Shown here: piece after piece, positions 1 through 11,342 of the stretch
Layout: each line of letters begins with the position of its first letter
Numbering within the stretch: the first letter of the stretch is position 1
NCBI RefSeq assembly: GCF_035046485.1
Contig: NC_085138.1
Location: 41,885,464-41,949,463, forward strand
Direction of reading: 5' to 3'
DNA length: 64,000 nt
Source of the DNA: Aedes albopictus
Lineage: Eukaryota > Arthropoda > Insecta > Diptera > Culicidae
Made by a program: the position numbers and the translations under genes
The notes under the pieces: model-generated
Seen by the model: the letters and a program-made list of their open reading frames with translations, nothing else
Databases searched by the model: none
Told to the model about the DNA's origin: nothing

Positions 1-1085
1 AGGTATTCTTATGTCATCCATAAGAATTAATTATAGCAAATTTTCATAAGGTATTTCGATGAACTTCGCTAGTTTTTTTCGCTGAGTGTAGGCGTTGCCA
101 GGGTGAGATGGGTGATAAACAAGGTGATACATTTTTATTAAAATAACTTCAACTGGTTCTTACCCTAGCAACGCCTATGGTAAATTGAATTTGATACGAA
201 ATCATGTAGTCATGCATATTCTACCTGTCTATACTTCAATACATTGTGAAATTTACATTTTGATGACGTTTGGGCATTTTCAATAATGTTATATTTTGCC
301 TAACTTGCCCCTATCAGGGCCCCTCCTGACTATACCACTGGCCCATCACCCGAAAGGCTTTGGATTTATTCATATTTCCAGATGTAGATTGCAACAAAAA
401 TAGTCCGGTTGAAATCCCCGGGGGACACCATCGTAACCTTCCCTTGTTAAGCTCTTAACATTCCTTTTGCATCACGTTGGGAACAAGTCGCTGGCGTGGT
501 GTACGGTTTGGGTCAAATTGACCCTAATGCCAAAGGAGTGGTTAACCAGGTAATATTGTTACAAAAATATTCTTAAGATACCACATTATTTAAGCTGTAC
601 ATCACTCACGTAGTGATGAAAAAATTACATTCAATGCAGCAAATTAGCCGCCGCCGTTTAGCTATTTCATCGAGTTTGATGGTACACTCTTAAGTCGCGT
701 TCTAGCAATCGCTAGAATGAAACCGACAGACAATTCATATAGGATGTGTGTTCCATCATTAGTAATCTTACGCTCCCATATTCATCCTATTCGAAAATAA
801 GCGAGTAGGGTAGTGGAGATACACAGTAAAAAAAATCTTGTGACATCACATCATTTTCGCTGCACATCAGTCGCGTCGTAAAAGTGATGTACAAATTACA
901 TCCTTTCCACACAGCGAATTAGCCGCCGTAGCTTGAAAGTGAGTCTAGCAATCGCTAGAACCGGAACAATAGATGATTCATATATAAGTAAAATATTGGC
1001 ATGGATTCGTACACTGATCCGCTGATTGTGAGGCATATCCCTTGCCTCTCGGCAATTTCACCGAGTTAGAAGCTAGCTGATAAAT
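1..1085. other. Intergenic DNA with a degenerate tandem duplication
   Basis: No gene is supported here. Two diverged copies of one unit lie at about 590-760 and 850-990. Both contain a CATCAC-rich stretch, an AATTAGCCGCCG block and the phrase TCTAGCAATCGCTAGAA, about 250 bp apart. The segment 745-815 (GTTCCATCATTAGT to ATAAGCGA) recurs near 42066-42128, so part of it belongs to a dispersed family. Confidence 0.5.
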
Positions 1086-1287
1086 ATGATACTGCTTCTA
1101 AATATCCGCTGGAATGGGTTTGTTGACACTTCCCAGTGCCAACCAGGGGGTGTACATGGTGAGTGTGATAATTGTTGGAAAACGATGTGTCCGAGTGAGA
1201 TTACGTTCGAAAATGGATACATCACCAAAAGTTACGCGCCTGGAAATTACAAAATTATTTGCTGTGTATTTTGGCCTGGGTATGTGT

Positions 1288-1433
1288 TTTGGCCCATCCT
1301 GGGTTTTTATTACATTTATCATATAATCTCTACCAAATCTTGGCAAATGATTATTGGAACTTCCAATAATCAGTTGCCAAGATTTGGTAGAGATAATTAT
1401 GATAAATGTAATAAAAACCCAGGGTGGGCCAAA
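1288..1433. repeat. Foldback (MITE-like) inverted repeat
   Basis: Two arms of about 71 bp (1288-1358 and 1361-1433) are near-perfect reverse complements around a GGAACTTCC centre. The outer ends read TTTGGCCCA and TGGGCCAAA. There is no coding capacity, and no clean target duplication was recognised. Confidence 0.85.
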
Positions 1434-1809
1434 TTACCTCCACTACCCTATCTTCTGGAACAGGTTCGTTGACATTTTCCGGTGCTAAACAGGGTGTACA
1501 TGATGAGTGTGATAATTGTTGGAAACCGACGATATCCCTTTCGTGACGGAGCTCAAAAAAGTGTAATTTCCATACAAATTGCTCAAATTTGGCTCTCCAG
1601 AACTCTCAGACCTTTTAACACATCAACATTTTTTCTTTGGCATTCGCTAGAACTACTCCTTGTCTTTCGATTCGTAGCTTTGTCCACCTAGATAAATCGA
1701 AAATTAAAAATTTGCGACAGATAAAACTTTTTCATGTTTTACAATTTTTGCTCTCTTGTTGTGGCCAATTTCACATACAACATAAACAAAAGTTTGTTTG
1801 CACACAGAC
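1434..1809. other. Non-coding; diverged copy of a local repeat
   Basis: The stretch 1461-1530 (GTTCGTTGACA, GTGTACATGATGAGTGTG) is a diverged copy of 1118-1180. A third related piece around 2290-2390 shares the GTTCGTCACGAAAGGGATAT and ATTACGTTCG phrases. The short open frames here show no protein-like composition. Confidence 0.4.
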
Positions 1810-1945
1810 GCGCCAACTTGGTCAAATTATTGGGGGGCAAAGCCGGGTTTTTCTGATTTTTTGTATGGGAAATACGAAAAATCATTAAAAATCGTCAAAT
1901 ATTGGGGGGGGGGGCAAAACCATGCTTGCCCCCCTAAGTTGGCGC
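1810..1945. repeat. Short TIR element with GCGCCAACTT ends
   Basis: The termini GCGCCAACTT (1810-1819) and AAGTTGGCGC (1936-1945) are inverted. Inside them, G-rich and C-rich tracts (TTGGGGGGC and GCCCCCC) are also mirrored. About 136 bp, non-coding, MITE-like. Confidence 0.65.
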
Positions 1946-2058
1946 CTATGTTTGCACACATGCAAGTATAAGTAATGGCTCAATTATCAAAACAATTTAC
2001 ATCAGGTAAACCAAAGATTAAACAGTTGAAAATATAGTTTATTGCATTGCTAACTGGA

Positions 2059-2228
2059 CTGCGACAAAGTGCGGAATCTTAAATAGAAGTGCGATATTGC
2101 ATAAAATCGTTTCGGTATCTTCACCGCACTTATTCATCATGAGCTAATGAATAAGTGCGGTGAAGACACCGGAACGATCTGACACCAAATCGCACTTTTA
2201 TTTGAGATTCCGCACTTCCTCGTCGCAC
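2059..2228. repeat. Foldback (MITE-like) inverted repeat
   Basis: Arms of about 80 bp (2059-2137 and 2147-2228) are reverse complements around a 9-nt spacer. They share AAGTGCGGAATCT, AAGTGCGAT and TTCACCGCACTTATTCAT, with about ten differences. Non-coding. Confidence 0.85.
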
Positions 2229-2689
2229 TTTTACCTGCGCAATGCGCAATATTACACAAAACTGTTATTGCTCAACAGCACAATTGTTCTGGTTCGTCAC
2301 GAAAGGGATATAAACAGGTAAAATTACGTTCGGAAATGCCAAAAATTACGTCAGAGGATATTACAAATTTATCTGCTGTGTATATTTTGCATGGAAAATA
2401 TGTCAAGATTTAAAAAATGATTACTTGAATATCTATATGATGCCTCAATATTAAATACGGCGATTGTTTTCTAGAATTTATTCTCTGAAACCAAGTAAAA
2501 TGGTTCTCCTTGGATAGTTGGGGAAGATATTCGGAATTATAAAAAATCCACAATTGGAATTTCGATCATGCTCATATAAAATATATCCATATTGAGTGGA
2601 CTTCATTTATCACTTGTGTTTTGTTGAAAGGATACTTTATGGCACGAGAAAGGCACCATCACCGCTAGGTGGATTAATTAGGGTTTTTT

Positions 2690-3240
2690 TTTTAAAGAAT
2701 TCTTGAAGATTTTTTTAGATGAATTCATGATGCAATTCATATACAGAAAAATTGCCTGCAGGAATCCTTGACGGAATTTCTATTGATGTTCTTGGAGGAA
2801 CTCCAAAATATTTTTACAGGAATACAAAAACTCAATTTCTGATTCGATTCATGGAGGAACCCATGGAGGAAATCCCGAAGGAATCACTGGTAGAATTTCT
2901 TTTCAGAGAAAATTTTACGGAAAATTTTTGAAAAAATCCTTAAGAAATCCTTCAAAAAAATACTAATCGAATCCTTGGGGTAATTTTTTATGCAAATTTT
3001 TGGATAAGATTATGAAGAAAACCTTGGAGGAATGCCTGGAACAATGCCTAGATGAATCCTTAGAGAAATCTTGAGGGAACCCTTGGCGAAACTCCCGAAG
3101 GAAAAATTGAAGAGGTACCTGGCAAAATCGCCGAAGGAATTTCCTGAAGGCTTGAAAAAGCTATGACAGAATCCTTGGAAAATCACTGGATAGAATCCTT
3201 GGAAAATCACTGGAGAATCCATTAAAAGAATTCCTTTTTT
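2690..3240 (-). repeat. Degenerate 12-bp satellite block (GGAATTCCTGGA orientation)
   Basis: Successive phrases such as GGAATCCTTGGA, GGAACCCATGGA and GAATTTCTTTT recur at about 12-bp spacing. This is the reverse orientation of the CCAGGAATTCCT family seen across the window. The short open frames inside are periodic artefacts. Confidence 0.7.
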
Positions 3241-3269
3241 TTAAATATCGTGTAGAAACGGCTCGAACC

Positions 3270-3535
3270 CAATTGGCATAATGCAATTTAGCATAACGGC
3301 CATTGGGCATAAACGCCATTTGGCATAACCCCGTTTAGCATAATGGCGTTTGGCATAATGCCGTTTAGCATAAAGGCCATTTGGCTTAGAGGCCATTTGG
3401 CATAACGGCCATTTGGCATAATGCTTTTTGGGATAATACAAAGAATAGCCTCCATGATGAGAATATGCATAATCTTTGTTATGGCAAATGGCCATTATGC
3501 CGAATGACCGTTATGCCAAATGGCTTTATTCCATT
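3270..3535. repeat. GCATAA-rich palindromic repeat
   Basis: About ten degenerate units alternate between TTTGGCATAA and TTTAGCATAA, with GGCCATT or GCCGTT spacers. A diverged relative, including GCATAATAC and the terminal TTATGCCAAATGG, lies at 14109-14240, so this is a dispersed family. Confidence 0.75.
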
Positions 3536-5345
3536 GCAAATATGCCATTTCCAACCATTTCATTCCACTGTGTAGCACCATGCAGATGGATTCCTTCTTG
3601 AGCGCAACCTGACTTCGACGTGCCTACCTTAATTCTTTTCCCTTGTTCTGAATATGACAGTCCCACCTCCAGGCGGAGAAAGTGTGAGCCTTGGAAAAGT
3701 TCAAATATGTAGGTAGGAAGGCCCTCACCACATATGAACGAAACGAACGAAAAGAAAAATGACATATCCTTCGGGGCGTGAAATTTTCCCTTTTCCCACC
3801 TTCCTATCCGATCCGTCCCGTCGTCGTCCGTAAAGGTGGCCGGCCATGTGCGTGTGTATTGGCGTGTCCCGGATAGTTCAGGCAAACAAAAAATATCGCA
3901 CCAAATGAGAAAACTTTGATGGAATTCACATCAACCATCAGCAACTCCTGATGGGTATGATGGACAGAATAATGTGAAGGCCAAATTGGAAAATGGACTG
4001 GTGGCTGGTCAAGGTGGAAGAGCTCTCAGGGGATGACAGCTTTCAAAAATCGGAAGATGTGAAAGCGTTGAAGGAAAGTTTTTCAATTTTTGTTCTAGTA
4101 GATGACAATCAATTAATACTGGTTGAGTAAGGTAGAAAAAGACTATGTTTTTTTTTTTGCAAGTCCGATCATTCATGTGACTAATTCTATGCATTATTAC
4201 ATGAGCAGTTTGGCACCCTCTTTAATCTATGAAACTATACTTAAAATTGTTAGCCGAAACGAGAATACAATAAAAAGCCTTCAGGTTGCCAATTCGAAAA
4301 CTGTTATAACTTTATCAGAGATACAGCTTCTTTCTATTTAATTAGAGATCAACACACGAGTTTTCAATTTAAATAAATTCTCATAAATGAGCATCACCCT
4401 ACCATAAGGCACTAGAATTTCACATTTCTCTATTCTTAAGTCTCTCAATGGCAGACTTCCTTCTTATCACTACAAGCTCCGATGCTTATTAAAACCCCAA
4501 ATTAAGCATTCTTCCCAAGTGAACTATCAAACTTCAACCCACAAATGACTCAATTTGACAAGCGCCCACACCATAAAGTGGCGAAATTGATGTAGAACGA
4601 ACTCATAACATTCCTCCAGATTTAACCCATTCTCGCAGAAGAACATTTGCCAACCCCTCGGATTCCCTTGGCACCCAGTGCCAAGCCCCCTGCTCCATAC
4701 GGGTGGTGGGAATTCCCCAGTTAATGTGACAACTTCATGGCGAATATATGCGGTCGGCTGCCTTTCATATCGGGGCTGTAAAACGAGCCACCATTTCCAT
4801 AATGTTACACGTCCCTTACCCCCACCTCCCACAATAGACTATCACAAGCTTACTTTAATGAAACAGGCAGACCAACTAATAGTTTGGTTCTAGTAAAGGC
4901 AGCAGCACCAGTAGCAGCCTTAGTGCCACCTCCATGTAGTTCTTTCACTTTGCGCTCACATATCCGCACACATGGCTTGAATTCACAAGACGGTTTCGCA
5001 TCGCGCACATGGAGACCGCAGCAGGGGCTCCCAAATGATGGAGCGATCGAGTTCCACATCTGTTTGATTTCGTTGGGAAGTGACTTTATTTGAGTTCAAG
5101 ACAGCCGTCTGGCTACATACCGAGATTACGTTAACCCTTCAAAAACAACCGCCGCTTTAAGACTGGGCTTGAGCAATCCTGGGCAATCAAAACTTTCATA
5201 TTTTTAGCTGATATTTAGGACTGTTCTGTATACACTGACTGTAACCACTTTTTATGTACATTGTTGGGGGTGCATAAGAAGAGGAAAATTTGTGCATAAA
5301 TTAGGTTTGGGCTTTAATGAGAGAATCTAGTTAGCTAGAACAGAT
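3536..5345. other. Apparently single-copy DNA, no gene seen
   Basis: Mixed-composition sequence without visible tandem structure. The longest frames (119 aa at 3526-3885 minus, 101 aa at 4527-4832 minus) have no recognisable motif and no support. GC-richer pieces lie at 3590-3860 and 4640-5060. It could hold host regulatory or non-coding sequence. Confidence 0.35.
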
Positions 5346-6240
5346 CTTTCTCCTGGGCATTTGAGGTGGGGCTAAGGAGGTCTCCAGAAAACTCCCAGAG
5401 AGCCCAAAAATGGAGGTTTCAAGGGGCTTCAAGGGCGTTTCAGGGGCGTTTAAGAACTTTCAGAAGCCTTTCAAGGTCGTTCTGTCAGGTGTCATTGGCA
5501 TTTTGATGAGATTTCGGGGAATTCAAGGCCATTTCAATAGTATTAAGAGGGTTTCAGGGACGTTTCAAGGGGCTTTAAAAGCAATTCAGAGGGTCTCATC
5601 AGCCTTCAGAGGGCATTACAAGAGATCGGAGGGGCGTTTAACGGCATCTCAAGATCATTGCAGAAAGTTTCTGGAGTTTTAAGGAACATTCTAAGGGCTT
5701 TCCTAGAGGTTTAAGGGGCGTTTGATAGCATTTCAGCTGTGTTTCAGGGGATTTCTAGAACCTGTTAAAGTTGCCAAAAGAGGTTTCAGAGACATTTCAA
5801 AATGATAATGATAATTTTAAGGACGGTTCAAAGCTATAACGTAAATTTCAGGGGCGTTTCGAGGCATTTCAGGTCAGGGTCGTATGAAGGGGTTTCAAGA
5901 ACGCCCTTAAATCAAAGGGCTTTTAAGAGGCGTTTCAAAAGAAATTCTTATAGGGTCTCTGGTAAACCTTTGAAATTTCCTGAAATGGCTCCGAAATTCC
6001 TCTAAAACCCACACAAACCCTACGTAACGTACCTGAGACACTTCGCAACGCTTCTGAATCCCACCAAAAATGCTCTGAATCTTCCTAAAATGCCTATAAA
6101 ACACCCTGGAAAGCCCCTCGTACCCCGTGTAACGCACCTGAGACCCTTCAAAACCGCCAAAAACTCCTCCGCAACGCCTCTGAAACCAGCCTAAATATGC
6201 TCTGAAACCCCCTTGAGACCCACTCGGACCCACACACGTG
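5346..6240. repeat. Degenerate GGGGCGTTTCA repeat with an internal orientation switch
   Basis: From 5346 to about 6000 the plus strand carries GGGCGTTTCA, AGGGGCTTTAA and GGTTTCAGGG phrases at irregular 15-30 bp spacing. From about 6000 to 6240 the complementary phrases dominate (CCTCTGAAACC, GACCCTTCAAAACC). The array therefore reverses near 6000, just before the (TCTG)n tract. Confidence 0.7.
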
Positions 6241-6246
6241 AAACCC

Positions 6247-7483
<1,237 letters not shown>

Positions 7484-8129
7484 TTTTTTTTCCTCCCAAC
7501 CTCCCGAGCAGAGAAAACCGATTGGAAAAACTCTGCTACACCTTGTCGCCTCGATCCCCCTGGTACCACTGATGCGACTGCTTCATGCGCTCATGCGCTC
7601 TTCTTCTTCTGTGCTAATGCACATTTTGTCGCTTCTAAATTTGTTATTCTAATCTTTTTAGTATTCGTACCTAACCTATCGCCATTCAGCGACACAGTTG
7701 GTACAAACATACACCAAATTTGTTATTCTAATGCCGTCCGTGTGCCATTTAGCACTCCGGCTTTTCGCGCACGACTCGGATAGTCCCCGACGGTGGATCT
7801 ACCCTATCCGACGAAGAGTTCCCCGACACTGAAACTTCTTCCGTTACCGATACTTCCCAGGCTGGTGCCAAGGTCGGTCCTGCGATTCCGGTTGAAGACT
7901 GGCTTCCGGTTCACAGGCGCCCCGACGACCAAGCTCCGGTGCTTTTCGCGGATAACTCGGTCTAGTCCCCGGCGGTGGACGAACCTAGCCTACTCCGACA
8001 GAGAAAGACCCCGACGGTGGAAGTTCTCTCGACACCGATGTTTTCATTCCGACCAGTATGGTGCCAAAGTCGGCTCGGCGATTCCGGTTGGTGGAAGACT
8101 TCCGGTTCACCGGCGCTATGCGCTCTCTG

Positions 8130-8754
8130 GTCTTCGCGCCACTTCCTTTGCAGCGCGCACAGCATCCCCGTTACTGCTCTGTCGATAGCGTTCCACGTGT
8201 CTTCGTGGCGACACATCTCCTCGGCAATGTTGTCGACCGTCAGGCCGCGCATATCCCTGCGCATCTCCGAGAACCTAGGGCATTCGAAAGCGACTTCACC
8301 AGCGAGTCCATTCTAGCAGCTGCTCTCGCATTCCTTGCGTTACTCCGCCGATAGCACTCGACGTCTTCCTCTAGGGTGATACAGATGGGCATCATCCCAG
8401 CGATAACGCATACAGCCTCCGACGAGATTGTTCTGTACGCACTCGCGACTCTCATAGCCATGAGCCGGAACACACTGCCCAGCTTTCCACGGTTTCTCTT
8501 CGTTTTTAGCGCCGGAGCCCAGGCTGGCACTCCATACCTAAGTATTGAGGTTGCAACATTTGCCAAGAGGCGCCTCCTACTGCTTCTTGGACCGCCCGCG
8601 TTTGGCATAATCCTCGCTACTGTGTTAACCGCCTTCGCCGCCTTTTCGCAGGCGTAGTCAACGTGCGCGTTAAAGTTTAAGCGGTCGTCGACCATCACGC
8701 CCAGGTGCTTCAAAGCGCGCTGCGATGAAATTATCTCCTCTCCGATCGTGATCT
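8130..8754 (-). pseudogene. R1-clade ORF2 fragment: RT thumb and C-terminal domain, internally deleted
   Basis: This continues the RT from EITIGEE through ALKHLGVMVDDRLNF and MAMRVASAYRTISSEAVCVIAGM, matching the intact ORF2 in this window. Near 8295 about 85-90 codons are missing: the HGEV..LTGHGCF..C-X2-C part of the C-terminal zinc-binding segment is absent, and the frame changes. The remainder resumes as ECPRFSEMRRDMRG and ends near LQRKWRED. The copy cannot make a functional ORF2 product. Confidence 0.8.
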
Positions 8755-8805
8755 CCAACTGTTACCGCTGGGAACACTGTCTGTGCTCCGCGGATGACAG
8801 ATGGA

Positions 8806-8813
8806 TATATAAG
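8806..8813 (+). promoter_or_regulatory. TATA box of the solo LTR
   Basis: TATATAAG lies 46 bp inside the 5' end of the LTR, the expected promoter position in U3 for plus-strand transcription. Confidence 0.55.
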
Positions 8814-9131
8814 AACGGAGAGCGATGAAGAGCAGGTCAAAACAAAGGACAAAAACAAAGTGAATTAGAAATCCTACTAAAATATAATTTTTCCTATACT
8901 ATTTGAATAATTAACTGCCACTTAAAACTAGTAATTTGCTATCCTACTTAAAACTAGAGTGGTAAAAAGGTGAGGTAAATTGGTATACTACTTTAGAGCT
9001 ACCTGAAATTGAAATTTATCACCTTTTAGAAGCTAAATACTATGTCACTGATGTGTGTAGTTGAGCAACCCATAGTAAAGGCACCGAAAGTGTAAGTTAC
9101 ACATTATTTGTAAATCGATTCGATCTAATCT

Positions 9132-9137
9132 AATAAA
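9132..9137 (+). terminator. Polyadenylation signal of the solo LTR
   Basis: AATAAA lies about 95 bp before the LTR end, downstream of the TATA box. It fits a U3-R-U5 order on the plus strand. Confidence 0.5.
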
Positions 9138-9236
9138 ACATGCAGTTTAAAGCTGCACTAAACTCCATTTAGGTGGCGTAGCTGCTGAGAACCCGGTGTC
9201 CGAAGAATCCCGACTGCTCACTACCGTAACACCAAC

Positions 9237-9757
9237 CTTTGCACTGCTTTGCGGTTACTGACTACGAGCACTTCTGTCTTGTGATGGGCTATCTGCAGCT
9301 TCACTCCATTCATCCATCTTTCGACTGTGTCGATTGCCTCCGTTACCAGCACTTCGACTTCATCGATTGATTCACCAGATACCGCTAAGACAACGTCGTC
9401 TGCGAACCCCACGATAATGACACCTGCCAGAAGCTTCAGTGTTAGCACGCCGTTGTACATTGCGTTCCAGAGCGTTGGGCCAAGTATTGACCCCTGTGGA
9501 ACACCTGCTGTCACTCTAAACGACCTCTGCCCTACGTTGGTTTCATACACAAGGACTCTATTCTGGAAGTAGTTCCTTAGAATCCTACACAGATAGTCGG
9601 GGACCCGCATATTATGCAGGGCTACGTCGATAGCTTCCCAACTGGCGCTGTTAAACGCGTTTTTAACGTCTATCGTTACCACGGCGCAGTAGCGATCTCC
9701 TCTCCGCTTTTGTAAGGATGCCCTTTCCGCCATCTCAACGACGGTCCGAATTGCGTC
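9237..9757 (-). pseudogene. R1-clade ORF2 fragment: reverse transcriptase palm
   Basis: This fragment encodes the RT core. Motif A reads IDVKNAFNSASW, motif B AGVPQGSILGPTLWN, and motif C FADD, followed by a thumb beginning IAHHKTEVLVVS. It aligns without gaps to the intact ORF2 at 49269-52250 from DAI onward. It is truncated upstream, where the element is inverted, and interrupted downstream by the solo LTR at 8760-9231. The frame on both sides of the LTR is the same once the LTR and one 5-bp duplicate are discounted, so the ORF was open there when the LTR inserted. Confidence 0.85.
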
Positions 9758-10144
9758 TATGTACTGGTCAACGCAAACGACAATGGACTACGGACTACGG
9801 ATCGGATGACAACGATGGGCTGACATTCGTGCCATTCTGCTCCCTGAATAAGGAAGGGTGACACCTACTTGAAACGGCGAGCGGGCTAATGGTGCGTCTG
9901 CCTCCGTCCCGGTAAAACCTTGGCAGGCCTCCGGATACGTTCTTCATCTGTCCATCATTTTTGATGGGTACTAGGCTCGGATGTAACACTCCCGACTTGC
10001 GCTGATCTGGCTGTGGACACGAACCCCATGAAGGTTCGTGTTCAACCCTCACTTGGCCTCCCTGTTTCATAGACAACCAAGAGATCACGAAAGCGACTAC
10101 GTACAGCGGGTGGAGATAGCGGCCCGGAGGGGAGACCCAATAAC

Positions 10145-10471
10145 ATGGAAGGAGAAAACGGAAGTAACAGCGGAAAGGTGGCGAATCCGTTCGCCAGAGG
10201 AGGATTGCTGAGGTCTCCGCCTCAGCAAACAGAAGGTGCAGAACCGCGGCAAGAAGCGGCTTCACAACAAAGTGCGGTACACTCGGAGCAGCTGCCGACG
10301 AATAGTGGATGGAGCGTGCCTCAACAACAGCCGAAGGTAGTTGCGGCAAAAAACTTGACGGATGACCTACACGAGTTCGTCGACAAAAAGCACAACGTGC
10401 ACAAGGACATCAAGGACTTGGTGTTGAAGATTAGGAGGGCTCTCGGAAGTCTCGAAGAAACAAAGAAGTGA
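10145..10471 (+). pseudogene. R1-clade ORF1, N-terminal part
   Basis: ORF1 starts with MEGENGSNSGKVANPFARGG. It has a Q/S/P-rich segment and then the conserved block HEFVDKKHNVHKDIKDLVLKI, which is also found in the second R1-type copy at 48100-48170. A frameshift and an in-place deletion of about 95 codons separate it from the rest of ORF1. The frame ends at TGA 10469-10471, and homology resumes one frame over from about 10464. The ATG at 10145 follows a GC-rich leader and is the first in the element. Confidence 0.75.
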
Positions 10472-11342
10472 ACGGGAGCGCGCCAGCAATCGGAGAGATG
10501 ATGGATGGCGCACTGTGGAGAGCCAGCAGGCGAAGAAGAAGAAGCTAAAGGAGAATGAAGAACAGAAAAAGGAAGAAAAGAGGAAGGAACAGGAGAAGAA
10601 AGAAAATCGCCGGCCCCCTAGGCAGAGGAAGAAGGGTGATGCACTGGTCGTCGAGGCGAAGGACAAGACGACGTACGCTGCGCTCCTCAGGAAAGTGAGG
10701 GAGGACCCGGAGCTAAAAGAGTTGGGTGAAAACGTGGTAAAGACCAGGCGCACCCAGAAAGGAGAGATGCTGTTCGAGCTCAAGAAAGATCCGGCGATTA
10801 AGAGCTCAGAGTACCGGGAGCTCATTGCGAAATCCTTAGGCAGCGAGGCCACCGTGAGAACACTTTCACAGGAGGCAGTGCTCGAGGTTAAGGATTTGGA
10901 CGAGGTCACGATTGAGGAAGAGCTGAGAGCCGCATTGACCGAGCAGTGCAACTTGGAAGTACCGGTGACAATCCGAATCAGGAGATCGTTTGCAGGTACT
11001 CAGACGGCGGCAATCCGACTACCAGTAGATGCGGCCAACAAGATTGTGGTAGCCGGCAAGATCAAGGTCGGATGGGCGGTGTGCCCGCTGCGACTGGCTC
11101 CCCAAGTCACCAAGAAAATGGAGAGGTGTTTCAGGTGCATGGAATTTGGTCACCAGTCAAGACACTGCAAGGGTCCAGATAGGTCCAAACGGTGCTGGAA
11201 CTGCGGCGAAAACGGACACGTTGCTCGAGACTGCACGAAACAACCCAAGTGCATGCTGTGCAAGTCGGAGGAAGGAAATGGCCACCGGACGGGAGGCTAT
11301 AAATGCCCGGCCTACAAAAAGGCGAAGGCAGGCCAACAATGA
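10464..11342 (+). CDS. R1-clade ORF1 (gag-like, CCHC zinc knuckles), main part
   Basis: This encodes the RNA-binding ORF1 product of an R1-clade element, which packages the element RNA. After DDGWRTVES comes a lysine/glutamate-rich charged stretch, probably a coiled coil. A conserved middle follows (YAALLRKVREDPELKELG, LPVDAANKIVVAGKIKVG). It ends in three zinc knuckles: CFRCMEFGHQSRHC and CWNCGENGHVARDC (both C-X2-C-X4-H-X4-C), then a third of type C-X2-C-X7-H-X6-C. Its TGA (11340-11342) overlaps the ORF2 start as ATGA, suggesting termination-reinitiation coupling as described for R1-clade elements such as SART1. The first in-frame ATG here is at 10517 or later; the true N-terminus lies in the displaced frame upstream. 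Confidence 0.85.
   Translation, partial: RSERERASNRRDDGWRTVESQQAKKKKLKENEEQKKEEKRKEQEKKENRRPPRQRKKGDALVVEAKDKTTYAALLRKVREDPELKELGENVVKTRRTQKGEMLFELKKDPAIKSSEYRELIAKSLGSEATVRTLSQEAVLEVKDLDEVTIEEELRAALTEQCNLEVPVTIRIRRSFAGTQTAAIRLPVDAANKIVVAGKIKVGWAVCPLRLAPQVTKKMERCFRCMEFGHQSRHCKGPDRSKRCWNCGENGHVARDCTKQPKCMLCKSEEGNGHRTGGYKCPAYKKAKAGQQ

Larger units (their letters stand above)
8760..9231 (+). mobile_element. Solo LTR, BEL/Pao-like, 472 bp
   Basis: It begins TGTTACCG and ends CCGTAACA, the TG..CA ends of an LTR. It is flanked by a perfect 5-bp duplication CCAAC (8755-8759 and 9232-9236) and interrupts an R1-clade ORF in frame. A TATATAAG box at 8806-8813 and an AATAAA at 9132-9137 set the plus orientation. 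BEL/Pao is suggested by the TGTTAC..GTAACA ends and the 5-bp duplication; a Ty3 family is not excluded. No internal region is left, consistent with LTR-LTR recombination. Confidence 0.88.
7485..9757 (-). mobile_element. R1-clade non-LTR retrotransposon, 3' half (sense part of an inverted insertion)
   Basis: Read on the minus strand this runs from the middle of the reverse transcriptase (9757) to a 3' end of nine A residues (7485-7493) followed by (CAGA)n. It holds two coding fragments separated by a solo LTR, and a 3' UTR (about 7485-8130). The UTR has repeated TCCCCGRCGGTGGA blocks that also occur in the UTR of the element at 47980-53210. Its 5' break (codons DAIR) coincides with the 3' break (codons GKSTV) of the plus-strand element at 9783-12907. 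The two are best read as one copy inverted by twin priming. The assignment rests on the R1-type RT, the C-terminal domain and the absence of RNase H. Confidence 0.8.

Noticed and set aside
3526..3885. 119-aa minus-strand ORF
   Set aside because: No recognisable domain or homologue and no initiation or splice context; left as unannotated single-copy DNA.
10367..10951. 194-aa serine-rich minus-strand frame
   Set aside because: Antisense of the lysine/glutamate-rich R1-clade ORF1; no independent signals.
11303..11338. Earlier ATG (11303) as the ORF2 start of the first R1-type copy
   Set aside because: Homology with the second copy begins at the QINLNHC block, and the ATGA overlap at 11339 fits R1-clade coupling. 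The 12 upstream codons overlap ORF1 and lack conservation.
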